Source of the DNA: Lateolabrax maculatus
Taxonomy: Eukaryota > Chordata > Actinopteri > Acropomatiformes > Lateolabracidae
Direction of reading: 5' to 3'
Assembly (NCBI GenBank): GCA_031216445.1
Contig: CM062206.1
Location: 23,961,501 to 24,025,500 of the forward strand
Length of the DNA: 64,000 bases
The notes beneath the pieces were generated by a model that was not told the origin of the DNA, ran no database searches, and was given only the letters and a program-made list of their open reading frames with translations. Position numbers and translations under genes: made by a program. The stretch's first letter is position 1; each line of letters begins with the position of its first letter. Positions 12,404-25,426 of this stretch are shown one piece after another.

Positions 12404-13560
12404 TCAAGAGCAGCTGGTCCCGTGCAACCTCACTTTAAGATTTTTCCAAAAACCATCTAAGGTGCGAAGAGGAGGTTGTTCAATAAATTGCAGTATGCCC
12501 GGTGTTCATGCCTTGAATGACTCAAAAAGAAAAGATTCAGCCTATTGCTATGCATGCAGAAATGCATACTGTGCCAGAATCTGTTCTCACCTCAGAATCA
12601 TCTTTTCACATTGGAAAATAAGCAATTTTCAAAGATGTTGGTGTATCAAATTAATGTTTCCTTGGAATGAGCACAAGAGGATAGCACTTACAGATTATTT
12701 TGTATTAAACATGATTGACAAAGAGTACAGAAAGACAGTTGAAAAGAATCGCAGTTACTTAATTTCCCTTAATTTCCCTTCGGGGATGAATAAAGTAATC
12801 TATCTTTACATTAAGCAACAGTTGCAGATGTACTGCTTTTGATGGCAACACAGAACATAAGGTCACTGTGAATTTGAAGAATCTGACAACAAAGGGAATT
12901 TCTTAACTATTCAAGAAATAGTCACTAAACACAATCCAGTGGTAGCCAAAGGAATGAAAGCACAAGGCAATGCAAAATACACAAGCAATAGCATACATTG
13001 AGAGAGCCAAACAGTACAATATGGCTGTTGAGAATGGTGAGAAAAGGTCACAAAAGGTTAGCTCCGAACCTGGTGGGTCTTATGTGACATGTACTATAGG
13101 CCTGTGCAAGGGTAATGATAAATATACATTCAGACAGACTACAGCACCCTTGACTTTATAATTGGTGAAATTTAAAAAAAGGTTCTCAAAACCTAACAGG
13201 CTCTAAACTCTAAGAGAGATACGTTCGTTCAAGACAACCAGGCATTTGGCTCGGGTGAAATGTACGGTTGCGATCGTGAAGGCCGTACTCATGCGCATTT
13301 CATAAAAACATAGCTTTAAGTGTCTTCAGGCTGTGCAGAATAGCTGTAGCCCTTTCAGTCAGCAGTGGTGCCTGTGAGCAGAGCTTTTCAGCTCTAAAGC
13401 TCATTAAAAATCATTTGCCGACAACCATGGTAGACAGCAGGCTAAGCCATTTAGGTGCACTAAACATTGAGTCAAGGAGAGCTAAGGCATTGAACATGGA
13501 TGACTTTATGACTTAAGTGTTTGCAAGCCAGCGCAAGAACAGGCAAATTAAACTGTTTTA
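12404..13560 (+). pseudogene. Broken hAT transposase (ZMYM1-like lineage)
   Basis: hAT transposases cut and paste DNA. This lineage has an N-terminal TTF-type zinc finger, an RNase H-like core and a C-terminal dimerisation domain. What is seen: a TTF-like start (GPVQPHFKIFPKTI near 12412-12455, then DSAYCYACR near 12534-12560), NMIDKEYRKTVEKNR near 12709-12750, KGNFLTIQEIV and VVAKGMKAQGNAKYTS at 12892-12990, and the dimerisation domain (SSGACEQSFSALKLIKNHL, then DSRLSHLGALNIESRRAKAL) at about 13360-13495. The pieces sit in different frames with stop codons between them. Most of the RNase H core between 13000 and 13340 is unrecognisable, and about 50 bp of LINE tail interrupts the frame near 12757. 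It is clearly non-functional. Terminal inverted repeats were not found, so the element's ends are unknown. Confidence 0.82.
12757..12803 (+). mobile_element. RTE/Rex3-like LINE 3' tail inside the hAT relic
   Basis: The words 'aatttcccttcggggatg', then 'aataaagtaatctatc', match the terminal segment of fish RTE/Rex3-type LINEs, which end in AATAAAGT plus ATCT repeats. It sits between hAT-encoded NRSYL and the following hAT sequence. It is therefore best read as an extremely 5'-truncated LINE insertion. Its ATTTCCCTTA word is doubled at the 5' edge. Confidence 0.6.
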
Positions 13561-16500
13561 AATGTATCTAGCACCTTTGTGGCATTTCACTGCAGCATGT
13601 TTGTATTGTAGATTTGAAGTTTTGCACAAAAGAAAATATTATGTTAACACAGGCTTAGTTATTTTAATTTTGTTGGCCTTCATACTGTGAATATATTTTT
13701 GAATGTGTATTGTTTTCTTGAGTATGCAGTCTACTTCTGGAGGTTCAATTTCTTAAAAAATAAAGTATGGAAACTTTGTATGGTGCCACTCTCAACTTTT
13801 AAATGCATGAATGTAGAAAACTGTAAGATACTGTAATGTTAGTAATTAAAGTACACATGAGTAGTGCAGACAAAAATGGTAGGGTAGAGTAAACCTATGG
13901 GCAAATGACAGAGACAGACAGAAAAGAAAGAAGTGCTTAGAGAGGCACACGCGACAGAGACTGAGCGCCAGACATTTAAAGAGATTACATTATTATCATT
14001 GACCTTCCAAATGCCTGCCAAAGGCTGGGTGCGTTGTAAACGTGGGAAAGATGAACTTATCCAGTGGGAGATTAACTAGCCGTCTCACTTTGCTCACCCT
14101 GACTCACCCTCCTCTTTGCATTATTCTGATGGTAACTCCACCTCTCTTCTCTGATTTGACCTCTCCTTACCTCAAATTGTAAACTGTAAAAATAAAGTAA
14201 CTTAACTTTTATCCATGGTAAACTCCTTGCAGTACAAAATTATCCATTATAACTTTTAAACACTTAAGTGTGGAATAGATGTTGATTGGACAGCAAACAC
14301 CAATGCTCTAAACTAGTTTTAAATAAAAACCCACATTTTATATAAAAAAAAAAACATTTTCTCACTTAAAGGTAGGGTAGGCAATTTATTCTTAGAAGCA
14401 TTTTTTGTTATATTTGTTGAATTTCTCATCTTCCAGCAGGCAGTGCACGTTCAGATTTCTTCTTCCACCTCAAAACAATTGAGGTGAATGGAACTTGTGG
14501 TACTCATTGAAAGGTTACATTTAAATGCCCTGCACACCACAGGTACACAAGTGTTTCCTCATATTTTACCTGATTAGATCCAGTCACAGGATGTGCAAGT
14601 GACATCACATAAATCCAAGCATATAATATATATATATCTCATTTATGTGATCATCCAGAATAAGTGAATGGCCCAGCATAGCCTCAAACAGCTGTGTTCC
14701 TGGTTCAGTTGACCAACGACTTGCTACTGATTCAGTTGTGTAGTTTTCCTAGGGACTATCGGCATGACTAGATACCTCTAGAGGAAAATGAAAATATACA
14801 GTATACTTTTTATAATTTGGGTGAAATAGTCCTTCTGCATGCACGTCAGGCAGTTCCATCATTAACATAGTGGCCTTTGATGCTCAAAGGGTACTCATTT
14901 ATCTCAGTACATCTGCAAGAAAATCTTGAGTCAAGTGTCTTCATTGTGGTCAAGCTAATGCTTGTTTGAATATTAGAACTAAAACTGCCCTGAATCAAGT
15001 TGAAATACTGTAAATATTAAGACTAGCTATCTGACTAACTGATTTGTTAAGGCAGACAATTTTTGCAGTGAGTGTATAACAACTGCATAATAACTACAGT
15101 ATAAACCTGTCAGATGTGTTTCTTTGCTCTTCTGTCTTCATTGCATTGCTGTCTCTTTCCAGCGCAGTCAAAAGGGATAAAAAAAAGGGATGTTTATTCA
15201 GACCCACATTCCTGAGCCATCATTTGGCTGCTACACATGACACTTTGGCTGGAGCACAAGATGGCTGCCATAGACCATTTTCCTGGATACTTCAGTAATG
15301 AAAGACTTCCGACACTATGCACACACAAACGAGATTGATTTTGACAATATTATTTAAATTCTAAGCAGCCTTGCCACATGTAGCAAATGAGACTGTGTAT
15401 CTAATTTCCATTTGTGTTCTAATCTGTTGTATTGTCATCATTTAGGATTGCAACTCTAAAATCTATTTTAGGTTGGATGCACCTTTTAAATACATCCTGC
15501 TTTACATCCTGCTGAACAGAAAATCCTGCAATGTTCATTTTAAATGCGGTTCAAAGCTGCTAATCCCGTAACATAAATACCCAGTCCTGTTTTATGGATG
15601 TGTATTGTGTTCTTGTTCTATTCTTGGTGGGTTCTGTTACTATATAATCCACATGGCTTTATGTGCTACATAGCAGTACATTTCAGAGCATTTTCAGGTT
15701 GCCCAGGCTGAAAGTGGCCACATCAAGACAAATAAAACACAGGTTCAAACTAATCACCTCAGTCAGGTTGTTTCGGATGAATTAACATCAAAATCTAAAA
15801 AAAAATTGTTTATGCCTGTTCCAAATGGACACACACTTCCATTTTGGAGAGTTGCAAACATTGCAGGAATCAAAGGACAGAAAAAAAGACAGCTTTCAGC
15901 TGCTGACTTACTACACTCATCATCAAGTCTCCCACTGAAACTCTTGTGGCATTTATATGTCTTATTCTGATGTCTTTAAGTGTTTCTAGTTACTACATGT
16001 ATTCGATCACTACAGAATGAACCAAATTCACAGCAGTATTTCTGTACACAAACAGCAGTGGGGCTAACTGTAGTAGAAAGTTCAGACTCTGCTCTGTGAA
16101 ACGCACCACGTTTCTGAACAAAACATTCTAACTAGGATTGTATTTGTGCATATGACTTAATTGGGAACTTGTTTGTTTTTTAGGGTTTGGATCCACTGGT
16201 TTAATGGTCCTCTGGGGACTATTCATAATATACATGACGGCAATCTGGCCTGTACTTGCTGAGATATCTTGGACCAAAGTGTTGGGTGGATGGTTCAGTC
16301 CACATTGCCATCCTTTACCCTCTTAAGCAAAACCACAATTGGTACTTTTAAACACCTAGTCAGTACAAAATAAAAAAGGTTTGCTGTACTGTAGCAACAA
16401 AAGCGCAGGCTTTGGAGTTGACAACCATGTGACAGCTATATTACAGTATACTGTATAGTGCTATCATAAATGAAGGATTTTGCCTTTTTTTAATTTCTTT

Positions 16501-17399
16501 ACTTCAGTATTCACCTGAACCGTTTGATTCTAAGTTAAAAGGACCCCTGAAGAGGTATAGAACAAACCCATTCCTGCCATTTTCTAAATGAGGCACATGT
16601 CAAATATGCTGGCCCACATTTCAGCTCATTACACAAAGCTCAACCTTTAGGGTTAATTATAGGTTGTTATATATGTTACATACAGGTATATATTTCTACA
16701 TTTAGATTTTTTTCTTCCAGTAGGGAGAATCCTTACCAGCCTGGTGGGTAGTAAAGAAAGATGACATTGAAATCTCTCAAACAGCTAGGACAGGTCAGTG
16801 GCAAATAATACTGGTTAGCTTATGGGCATGACTGTCAATTAGACATTTGCAAGGGCAGAACTACTTGTTCCCCCTCTAATCCATCAGCACATGCTCCACT
16901 GTCATGTCAGAAATGTCATAGTTTCGCTGATGGCAATGTGGCATTCAAAAGGGTTATTTTAAAACACTGTGAACAAAATGCAGTGGACATTTTACGCATT
17001 TCCCTCAGCAATCCAATAATACATTATAGTAATCCGATAATGACTGCACAATTTGTCCTGAAAGTGTTTCCCCTTGCCTGTTTCAGCAGCACCTTGAAAT
17101 TGCTCTACCTGAGGTTTCCTATGGTGTGTTTTTCCTAGTTAAAGAGTTTTGTTTGGGGGAACTTTTTTTATCTGAATTGAGGGTCTAAGGGTAGAGGGTG
17201 AAATACTGTATGCTGTACAGTAAAACTGACTTGACATGCTGTCATTAAAATGTAATGAAGGTGTATCCACTTAGGAGCATGATTGTGCTCAGAAAAGTCA
17301 GGGCAACATACTTGGTTATGATACTGCATTTACTCAAGCACCTTTAATGGTTGTGCTGAGTACAAAGTTCAAGAACAGGATTCATTATCTGGGGACCAT
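13561..17399. other. Gene-free stretch
   Basis: No recognisable gene. A possible dispersed repeat begins near 14368 with 'aaaggtagggtaggcaat', a word I associate with percomorph repeats, and may run to about 14820. A short TA tract lies at 14624-14637. The rest is ordinary AT-rich sequence. Confidence 0.55.
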
Positions 17400-17407
17400 A
17401 TCCACAG

Positions 17408-18307
17408 CAGAGGTGCTCACAAGTAATTTTTTGCAAATCCAAGTCAAGTCTCAAGTCTTTGAAGGGGCAAGTCAAAGTCAAGTTTCAAGTCTCTTATGGT
17501 TGTAATGAGCGTTCTATCATCGGCTGCATGCCATCCATTCTGCTTAGAACACTGCATAGCTACAGTATATCTATATTCAAAGCATGTACTTGCATCTTGT
17601 CTGAGTCAATAAAAGAATCAATTCTGCTCCGTCCCTCTGCACTGGCCACTTGTTTTGCTTTGATGAATTCAGTAAAGCTGTGGATGATTAACATGGAAAA
17701 TTAATTAGGTTGCTTATATAGTACCAAGATCTGGTTGATATATATATAACTGGTTCTAAGCTAATGTTGCAGGCTATATCAATCTTTTTTTCTGAAAAAA
17801 AAACTTAAAATGTAACTAACGTTACTAATGTTATTGATAACATCATAAGGCGTGCAATAATATTTTACAGTACAACCTTATTGCATAATTAAACTGGATC
17901 TACTGTAAATGTACAACAATATGGAACACAATAAGACTGTAACATTAGGTGGTCAACAATAAACCTGCAACCTGCCTGTAGCTGATGTTAATAACATTTA
18001 ACTAACGTGTCATTCTCTCGGTTTAACGTATAGCAGATCATGTTTGCTCACCCTCTATAGATGCTAATGCTAACTCTCACATTACCATAATTGCAGTCAA
18101 CTGTGACCGTGCACACCAGATGTGTAAGGTTACACGTGATAATAAGGGAAGGAATGACACTGAGGTTGTTAATGCAATAAAGATCAAAATAAATAAAGAT
18201 TGTTCACAAGTCAGAAATCTCAAGTCCTAGTCCAATCTCAACTAAAGTCTCAAGTCACTGTGTGTGTGACTGTCAGTCCAAGTCGCAGACTCGAGTCCCC
18301 ATCTCTG
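17408..18307. mobile_element. 900-bp non-autonomous hAT-like element
   Basis: The left tip starts cagaggtg and the right tip ends catctctg, its near-exact reverse complement (7 of 8). The 8 bases outside each tip are atccacag (17400-17407) and atccatag (18308-18315), a 7/8 match. An 8-bp target-site duplication is the hAT hallmark. Both ends carry many 'caagtc'/'agtctcaagtc' subterminal words, which in hAT elements are typical transposase-binding repeats. No transposase frame is present, so mobility would need a related autonomous element. The one mismatch in the duplication suggests an old insertion. Confidence 0.82.
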
Positions 18308-18315
18308 ATCCATAG

Positions 18316-19844
18316 CACATTTCAAGGAAATCCGGCCTTTATTTTTTTATAGCATGTCTACAAAGTTGACATTCGACCTGTGAGGGAAATATGCACAGTA
18401 TCCACAATGGAAATGGTTCGTCCACTGGAGAGTATGAATATGTAAGGTGACAGGCAAGGTAGTTTGCTGCTGTCCATAGACCAAAACATTGATATCAAAT
18501 ACGGAGAATGTATAATTTATCAACAGTGTCATGTTACCTTGCTTCCAAAAGGTCATGGGGTCACCAGAACATTTTGAGTCATCCTCTTGGGACCCAACCC
18601 ATGTCCCAGGGAATCTCGTCTATTCTGACGACTCCACACATCACAAATTAACATCACCATTCAGTGCCAGTACAGCAAGTAGAAGTGTTTTTAGCTGCTT
18701 AACCATAACTATAGCCATAGTTTATTTACTACAACCACGATTGCTCACTGACCTGAACCATACTGTAGTTGCCCTCACAGGTACTGTGTAAATTGAAAAA
18801 TTATATAAAACATTGACAAAAATTGTCATTGAAAGTAATCCAGGGTTGTGTAGAATCGTCCAGTAGGCATTTCTTGTCTGGCTATAGGGTAGTGAGACCA
18901 TTATTATCTACAGCTTATTAAATGGATGTCAAGCAGCTCTATTGCAGGATATCTTGCAGCAACGATTGAATTATTGAATCAGTGTAAGCAGTGTTGAATG
19001 GGTCAGACGATATGAGGCGTTTCTATATTTACATATTAATAACTAGACACTTCTTTTTCCTCTCCTCTTATTCACATTGAACACTAAGGTAAAGGAGTGT
19101 TTTGTCCTCTCATTCTTCTGAAAGAACTTAGATAGTGTCTGGAGGGGCTCTATCAGAAGATTCCTTTTGTTTTGATGTAAAAAGCTTGGATACTAAAAGT
19201 CTCTATTACAAACCAGATTAGTAGAATGCAGTTAGTTTATGAGTTTTATCACGTGAGGCAGGTTTCTGTGATGTTTTTATAGTATTTCCATCAAAACGCT
19301 GGAATGCATCACCGCTCATGGACATCTCACTGAAAGATCCTAATAAATGAACACATTGACTATCAGGGAACAGAGGTCGAAAATACACTGAATTAACAAT
19401 ATCAGATTTTTAATAAAAGCTTGATATCCGCCACAGAGGAGATGAAAGATGAAAGAAAATGACACAAGGACCCAGAGATAAAGTCCATCAAACACAAAGA
19501 AGAAAGGAGCTGGAGCTGATTACACATTCTGCTGAGGACCAGGAGTCTTAACATGGTGAGAGGGGGCCATCTCATCTAAGTGAAATAATTAGGCTGTCTC
19601 TGACAAGACTCATTAGTGTAAGGATGTTTCAAATGTGAGGGTCTTGATTTGAATTAGGGTGATGATGAATTTTTTTTGTGGGAGAGTAATGATAAGTCAG
19701 CAGGAGTTTACAGGGTGATGTGGGAAATATTCTGCAGACAGAGTTGATTGCTTTAGGTGTGTGTCTGTAAATGTTTGTGTGTGTGTAATTTGAAGCCTCC
19801 GTTATGTCTTATATCTAATATACTTTTATGGTGCTATTTTGGAA

Positions 19845-19848
<4 letters not shown>
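18316..19848. other. Gene-free stretch
   Basis: No domain-bearing frame, RNA gene or clear repeat seen. Frames near 18347-18791 have no family resemblance. Confidence 0.6.
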
Positions 19849-19888
<40 letters not shown>

Positions 19889-19974
19889 CACAACAAAGCG
19901 ACACTGACTGACAGTCATGTACAACGCTCACACAAAAATGCACGATAAGGACTCAAACCCACACTTACTTACAC

Positions 19975-20007
<33 letters not shown>

Positions 20008-20105
20008 CACACACACATACACACAGCACTGCTCTTGCCTACAGCAGAAAGGTCTGGAATGAGAAGACAGGGGACCCAAATATGCTTTAGTTCAAAGAGG
20101 AGAAC

Positions 20106-20141
<36 letters not shown>
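19849..20141. repeat. TG tract followed by two CA tracts
   Basis: A (TG)n tract at 19849-19884 is followed by CA tracts at 19970-20025 (with three short interruptions) and 20107-20141 on the same strand. The tracts are therefore mutually complementary and could pair within a single strand. Confidence 0.9.
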
Positions 20142-20145
<4 letters not shown>

Positions 20146-22914
20146 GTCATGGAAAGTAATGCATGGAAATCAGTTGGTCCTGTTGCAGCAGGTTACATCA
20201 TTCTGAGTGACTGGAGAAGAACATTGCTCCTCAATAGACTGTAAACTTTGGTTTGGTTTACATTTGAGAATTTACATTTGTGATTTTAACTTTAGGCTAA
20301 ATATCTATATTTATCAGAATTTTGTAACTGTAATCCACTAAGAAGGAGGCATTTCCCAATAATCATAATCTGATTCCTAATTAACACTTTCCTAGATACC
20401 AAATGTCAACAGTCATAAAGTGGAAGGATAGGGCCATTATGTCACTGCATTGACTTTAACACAGTTATGTCTTGCAAATTAGCACATATGGCATTGAATG
20501 AAATAATGTGGACTCAGTCTCAATCACTCATAACAAAATAAAGCAGCAATTTAACATGTTAAATGCATTTCTTTCACAAAACAAAATTAGCTTACATCAT
20601 ACGTGCACAAGGACAAAGCCCCAGTTGTGACTGTACTGACAAGGATTCCTTGTCTTGTTTTTCATGTATACCAAGGATGACAAAACCAGCTCAGACTCCG
20701 TTCAGAGAGACGACACCACGCTCATACAAACACACAATCAAGTAAATGCAGACAACACCATGTTCGTGCAACTGGAGGCCTGGTAGTTTTTTACTCTTTT
20801 CACTCTCGCTCTTTTGGATGCTGAGGTTTGGGCGTCTCAGAGTGTGCTGAGATCAGCACCTCTTAGAGTTTTACTTACAGGGACAAATCTTTACATTGCT
20901 CGCTCTGATGGTTTCTGATTGCTGTGTACCTAGAAAGCCAGAAAGTAGGTTGCATTACTCTGACAACTAGTTGCTGTATAACTGTATATTTATAAAAGGT
21001 GTTTTGCTATGGTGGTTTTGATACGTATTTCTTACGTTTGAATTTGTTTGGAAATCTAACATAAAATGTAGTTAAGGTATACTGTTATGTTGTGTGTGTT
21101 ATGTACTGTTATGTTAAATTAAAATGAACAAAGCACAGAACTCTTGGTCATCTTTAAGACACCCCTGGGTGCACCCACTCGGGGAACCACCGGGCTACAG
21201 TTTATTTATGTTTGATGAATAAGATTATTAGATTTTGAATGTCAGTATTCCCAAGAAGTTTCATGCACCACCTGCTCCTGAACATCAGCAGCTGTGATTA
21301 TATGTTTAAGGATTAAGATGAGGAATAAGGAAATGTACACATCATCTGGGGGCTGTGTTTAAGAGCATGTATAATCACTGAACAGCATGAGAGGTACTTG
21401 TAAAGAGCAGCACATACTGGCCCCATAGCGTCATGTTCACATGGCAATGCATCACATGGGCTTATGTAGGAAATAACATGAGCAGGTGTGGATGTGCGTC
21501 GTACACTACCGGTGTGCTGCCCATAAGGCTACAAACATATCTGTAAGGATAAGAAACTGCAGACCAAGGGGGAGATTTCCCAGCACTGACTTACAGAAGC
21601 TTTTATGCTAAAACAAAAGCATGTTACTGCCACCTGTTGATGAGTGGAATAGCGTGAAATCATTGGCAGGACTGTGTACCACATCACCCATGTCGTGTTG
21701 CAAACCATAGGTCAACAACTCCACAAGGAACCTTGAAGTTGCCATGTGTGGATATTGTAGGAACGAAATTTTTCTCATACAAAACTGACAAGGAGATACT
21801 GGATGTTTATAAGTGGTTTGTCTAATACTGCCATTGGAGGGGCACTTGCAGAGCACCAACACATCAAGTATATAGTAGTGATGAAGAATAGTATATAATG
21901 ATTTTAAGGGATTGATAACCTTGAAGGACGAAGGATAAACACTTGAAATAAACTGCATTGCACTGCACTGAATAGACCTGGTATGAACTGAAGGGACCTC
22001 AACAGGGGGAAACATAAAATCATACTGGTTCTCTGTGGTGCATTGAGTCTTGAACCAAAGACAGCTGACAGTTCCATCATTTGAAAAACAGCAGGGGGAG
22101 AGTTGCTCTAAAATCCTCCTCTGTGGGGATCCTTTTCACTTTGCATCCAACATTTCAGCCTCTGGAAATTTGTTGCAACACTTTCCCTAAACCATAAATA
22201 CAACATTTGTACTGTATATGTGATCCCTAATGTAGCTGAGGTCAGCGTCACAGTGATCCTTTAAAGTCATTACAACCAATACATAGAAAAGTCTTGAATC
22301 ATTACACTCTTTTTTCTTCTATTTTATTAAGGTTCTAAAACTTTAACAGATAAAGAACCATGTGCATCAACTGAGCACACAATTACAAAGCAATGCATTA
22401 AATGCTATAAAGTTCACTGCACCCTGAGGGAAGCCACTTTCATTTTGACAGTAACAGAAAGCATCAGGAAAGAAACATTGTATTTGTGACTGGAAATGGT
22501 TCAGTTTTACATGCTCGAGAATATATGTGTATTTTGAGATGAGCATCAGCCTTGGTTGTCATATTCAAGTTAGTTTAGTAATTGTTGTAGAATTGCTATT
22601 AACACTTATATCTGTAAGAGCAGTTAATTGTGATGCCAATCAAAAATGTAGATTATCACAAAAATAATGTGCTCTAGTCTATATTGTTTAGCTGCTGATT
22701 ACAAAGTACATTATCTGCCAGAAGATTCATTCATGTAATTCATATAATAAGAATTAGCCCACTGTTTTAATTAGAATGCTTATTTTTGTTAGTTTGTAGC
22801 CTTTATCTTTATTACAACAATTTCTCACTGTTATTTTCAAACTTCCAGCCATACCATGCAACGACATCATTTGTACAGCTGAGATGACACATTGTGGGTT
22901 ACATCAGTGTTAGA
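20142..22914. other. Gene-free stretch
   Basis: No recognisable coding or RNA gene. The longest frame (minus, 21608-22015, 135 residues) has no similarity to a family I know and no typical start context. I treat it as chance. Confidence 0.55.
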
Positions 22915-23110
22915 AAACCAGACTGAGGCCCTGTTCAGACCTGGCATTGACAAGTGGGCAGCTCTATGTACAGCTCTGAATGCACCCAAGACCGGTGAGT
23001 ACAAACTGAGATCCCATCGCTCAGACCACATTCAGAGGTGGTCTGGGCGGCATTTGGCCACATGCAGTGTGTACATGAAAGTGTCCTTGGCCACACTAAA
23101 GGACCGCTTA
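22915..23110. mobile_element. Fragment of a dispersed fish repeat
   Basis: Begins with 'gaggccctgttcagacctgg' and contains 'ctctgaatgcaccc' and 'cattcagaggtggtctggg'. These words recur in fish DNA-element relics. A weaker relative of the opening word may exist at 54255-54285 (cacctggtattaacatg). Termini and superfamily were not determined. Confidence 0.45.
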
Positions 23111-24663
23111 CTCAACTGAAGTCCTCAGCACAAGCAAAAGTTAGTTGCGTAACACAGCGCTCATATAAACTGATTCGACTGTGCTGCAATGCTTCTGATT
23201 TCCACGTCTGCTGAAAAGCAAAGAAAAAAAGCATTCCACAATATTAGCAGTTACATGTGTAATTGGGTGGGTTGTTGTTTCTCACTTCAAAACGGCAAAA
23301 TTTTCCTCAGAATTGTGGAGGAATTTTCTTTCTTTTAGGTTATAGGTAAACTAAGACAGGGCTTCACAGGTCAGGTCAGCTGCCTGACTCTGCGTGCCTG
23401 ATAAGGGGGTTGTCTCTGGCAGCTGGTAGACTAAGGTCAGACAGAAATCTTCCTTGTTGGATTTTAGACACAACAGGCTGGCGCCAAGTTTGGAGTTGCT
23501 GGATAAGAGAGACTGTAGAGAGGCAGAGCTGTTGCTAGGTAAACTAAGACGTTGTTCATTGTTTAAATCTTATACCCAATAAAATCTCCCCACACGTGTC
23601 CTGGTAGATTTGTGACGGGTTAAATACTGTTGTCAGGACACCATCTTCAGAATTGGGTAGCATCTTCAATAAATATTTCTGCATAAGACATCCAGGTGTC
23701 CTGAACCTTTTTCAATCTCAAGTAAACCAGCTCTCAGATTTCTTACACATTTCTAACACAAATCAGTGCAGCGATTAGCAAGCTACCCAGCTAACAACAT
23801 CACTAATCAGTAAAGATGGATATACATGTATCAATTTACATGTAGAGTCAGAAGTCAAGCTTCGGTAGAAAAGACAAAGCTTTAAAGATGGACATTAAGA
23901 GAGAAAGAGTTCCAGAGAATCAGGGAGCTCAAGTGAAAAATAACTGGAGGAATTAAGGGAATAAAATAGCTACAAAAAATGAATCAGAGAGATTGAGGCC
24001 TGACATCTGATCTGTTGAAGAGAAGACAAAAAAAAAAGACAATAAATGGCAAGTCACTTCACAAGTCTTCTAGCAGACCATGACAGAGCTTGGAATAATA
24101 TCTGCAAGTACTCTGCTGATAAACAACAGGCAATTTCATGGTTGAAGGTTGAAGCTGAAGAAAAAGGACAAGTGGCTGGAAAACAATTGCCTGGGACTGT
24201 CTCTGCAGGAAGAGGAGCAAAAGCTGACTGGGAACTGCAAACAGCTGGTCGACCAGAGAAGAGCTAAGGCAGAGAGTGTTAACTACAGGAGATACATGAC
24301 CTGTATAAAAAGGCCCTGCAATAATATGACAAGCTTTCAATAGAAGAAAACTGAGGGTGTTTTGGACATGCAGCAGAAAAGTGGGCTGAAGACTTTCTGC
24401 TGGAGAAGAAGATAGCAGCTTAAATGGGCCCAGTGGAGTCAACAAAGAAAGGCTGTGTTTACATTCAGGGTTACTCCCCAAAACTCATTGAGGTGCTGAA
24501 TGCATTTCCTTCCTCATCAATGTTGACAAAGCCATTTTTTTTAGAATTTCAAATCCTGCATTTCCTACCATGTGTACTAGCTTGCACTCTTCTTATTCAC
24601 TTCCTTTGTTCGTGCATTGCAGTATTTCTTGGTGAGTTACCACCACCTGTTCCATCTCAGTGA
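23111..24663. other. Gene-free stretch
   Basis: No domain-bearing frame. A Lys/Glu/Gln-rich frame near 24149-24343 and its 140-residue antisense frame (24059-24481) do not match a family I recognise. Confidence 0.5.
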
Positions 24664-25046
24664 AATAGTACAAGGTACAAGGTTCATTTGTTGTCACTCT
24701 ACAACAATGGGGTTGTAAAACGAGATGCAGATATAGTCCCATTTTGCTACTTCAGAAAAAGAATCATTATTTATGGTGGAGTTTGGAGGATGACTTAAAG
24801 AATCTCACAGCCTGAGGAAAGAAGCTGCTCTGTAGTCTGGTGGTGCGGCAGCAGATATTCGTGTGTCTTTTTCCAGACAGCAGCAGGGTGAACAGGCTGT
24901 TGCTGGGGTGGGTTTGGTCTTTTAATATCCATTGGGATCTGTGCAGGCACCTCAGCAATATCACTGATGCTCGATAGATGGGGACCAATGATGTACCGGG
25001 CAGTTAAATCACCTGCTGCAGAGCCCACCTGTCCTGGGCCGTGCAC
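24664..25046 (-). pseudogene. LINE reverse-transcriptase C-terminus and 3' UTR
   Basis: On the minus strand the frame carries HPSNSLFTLLLSGKRH and TTRLQSSFFPQAVRF, the characteristic last part of CR1/L2/Rex-type LINE ORF2 ('lfsLLPSGrr…tRLqsSFFPqAv.lLN'). The relic continues upstream on the minus strand to about 25050 with frameshifts, and ends in a short 3' UTR with a repeated 'gtacaag' word at 24668-24684. The endonuclease and the catalytic RT domain are absent. It is a 5'-truncated dead copy, oriented like the larger LINE at 28.7-31.5 kb. Confidence 0.75.
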
Positions 25047-25426
25047 ATTCCATGCCAGTTTGCAAGATAACTTCCCTATAGATCTCAGCGCTACAACGAC
25101 TTGAGGCAGAAACTGACAGCTTTGTGAGTCACTGAGGAAGTCTGTTTCTGTTGATCGAATTGGATTTTTTTATCAGTGAGAGGAAAGTCAAATTCTAAGT
25201 AAACTTTGTTTCCTATGGACAAGTTCACAATTTTTAACATCCAACAATAGTGACATTCTTAACATTACTCTATAATAGCCAGCTGTAATCATAACATCAA
25301 AAAGTTGTGTCATATTGTGTTATTTAAATAAGTTAGCATTAATTAAATGCTACTTTTGACTGTTTAATGCTACAACAATACTGTTGAAAGGTGATACACT
25401 TAAAACAATAATAGAATGTGTTCAAT

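Noticed and set aside
21608..22015. 135-residue minus-strand frame as a possible gene
   Set aside because: No domain, no splice or promoter context and no family resemblance. Its length is within chance expectation for 64 kb in six frames.
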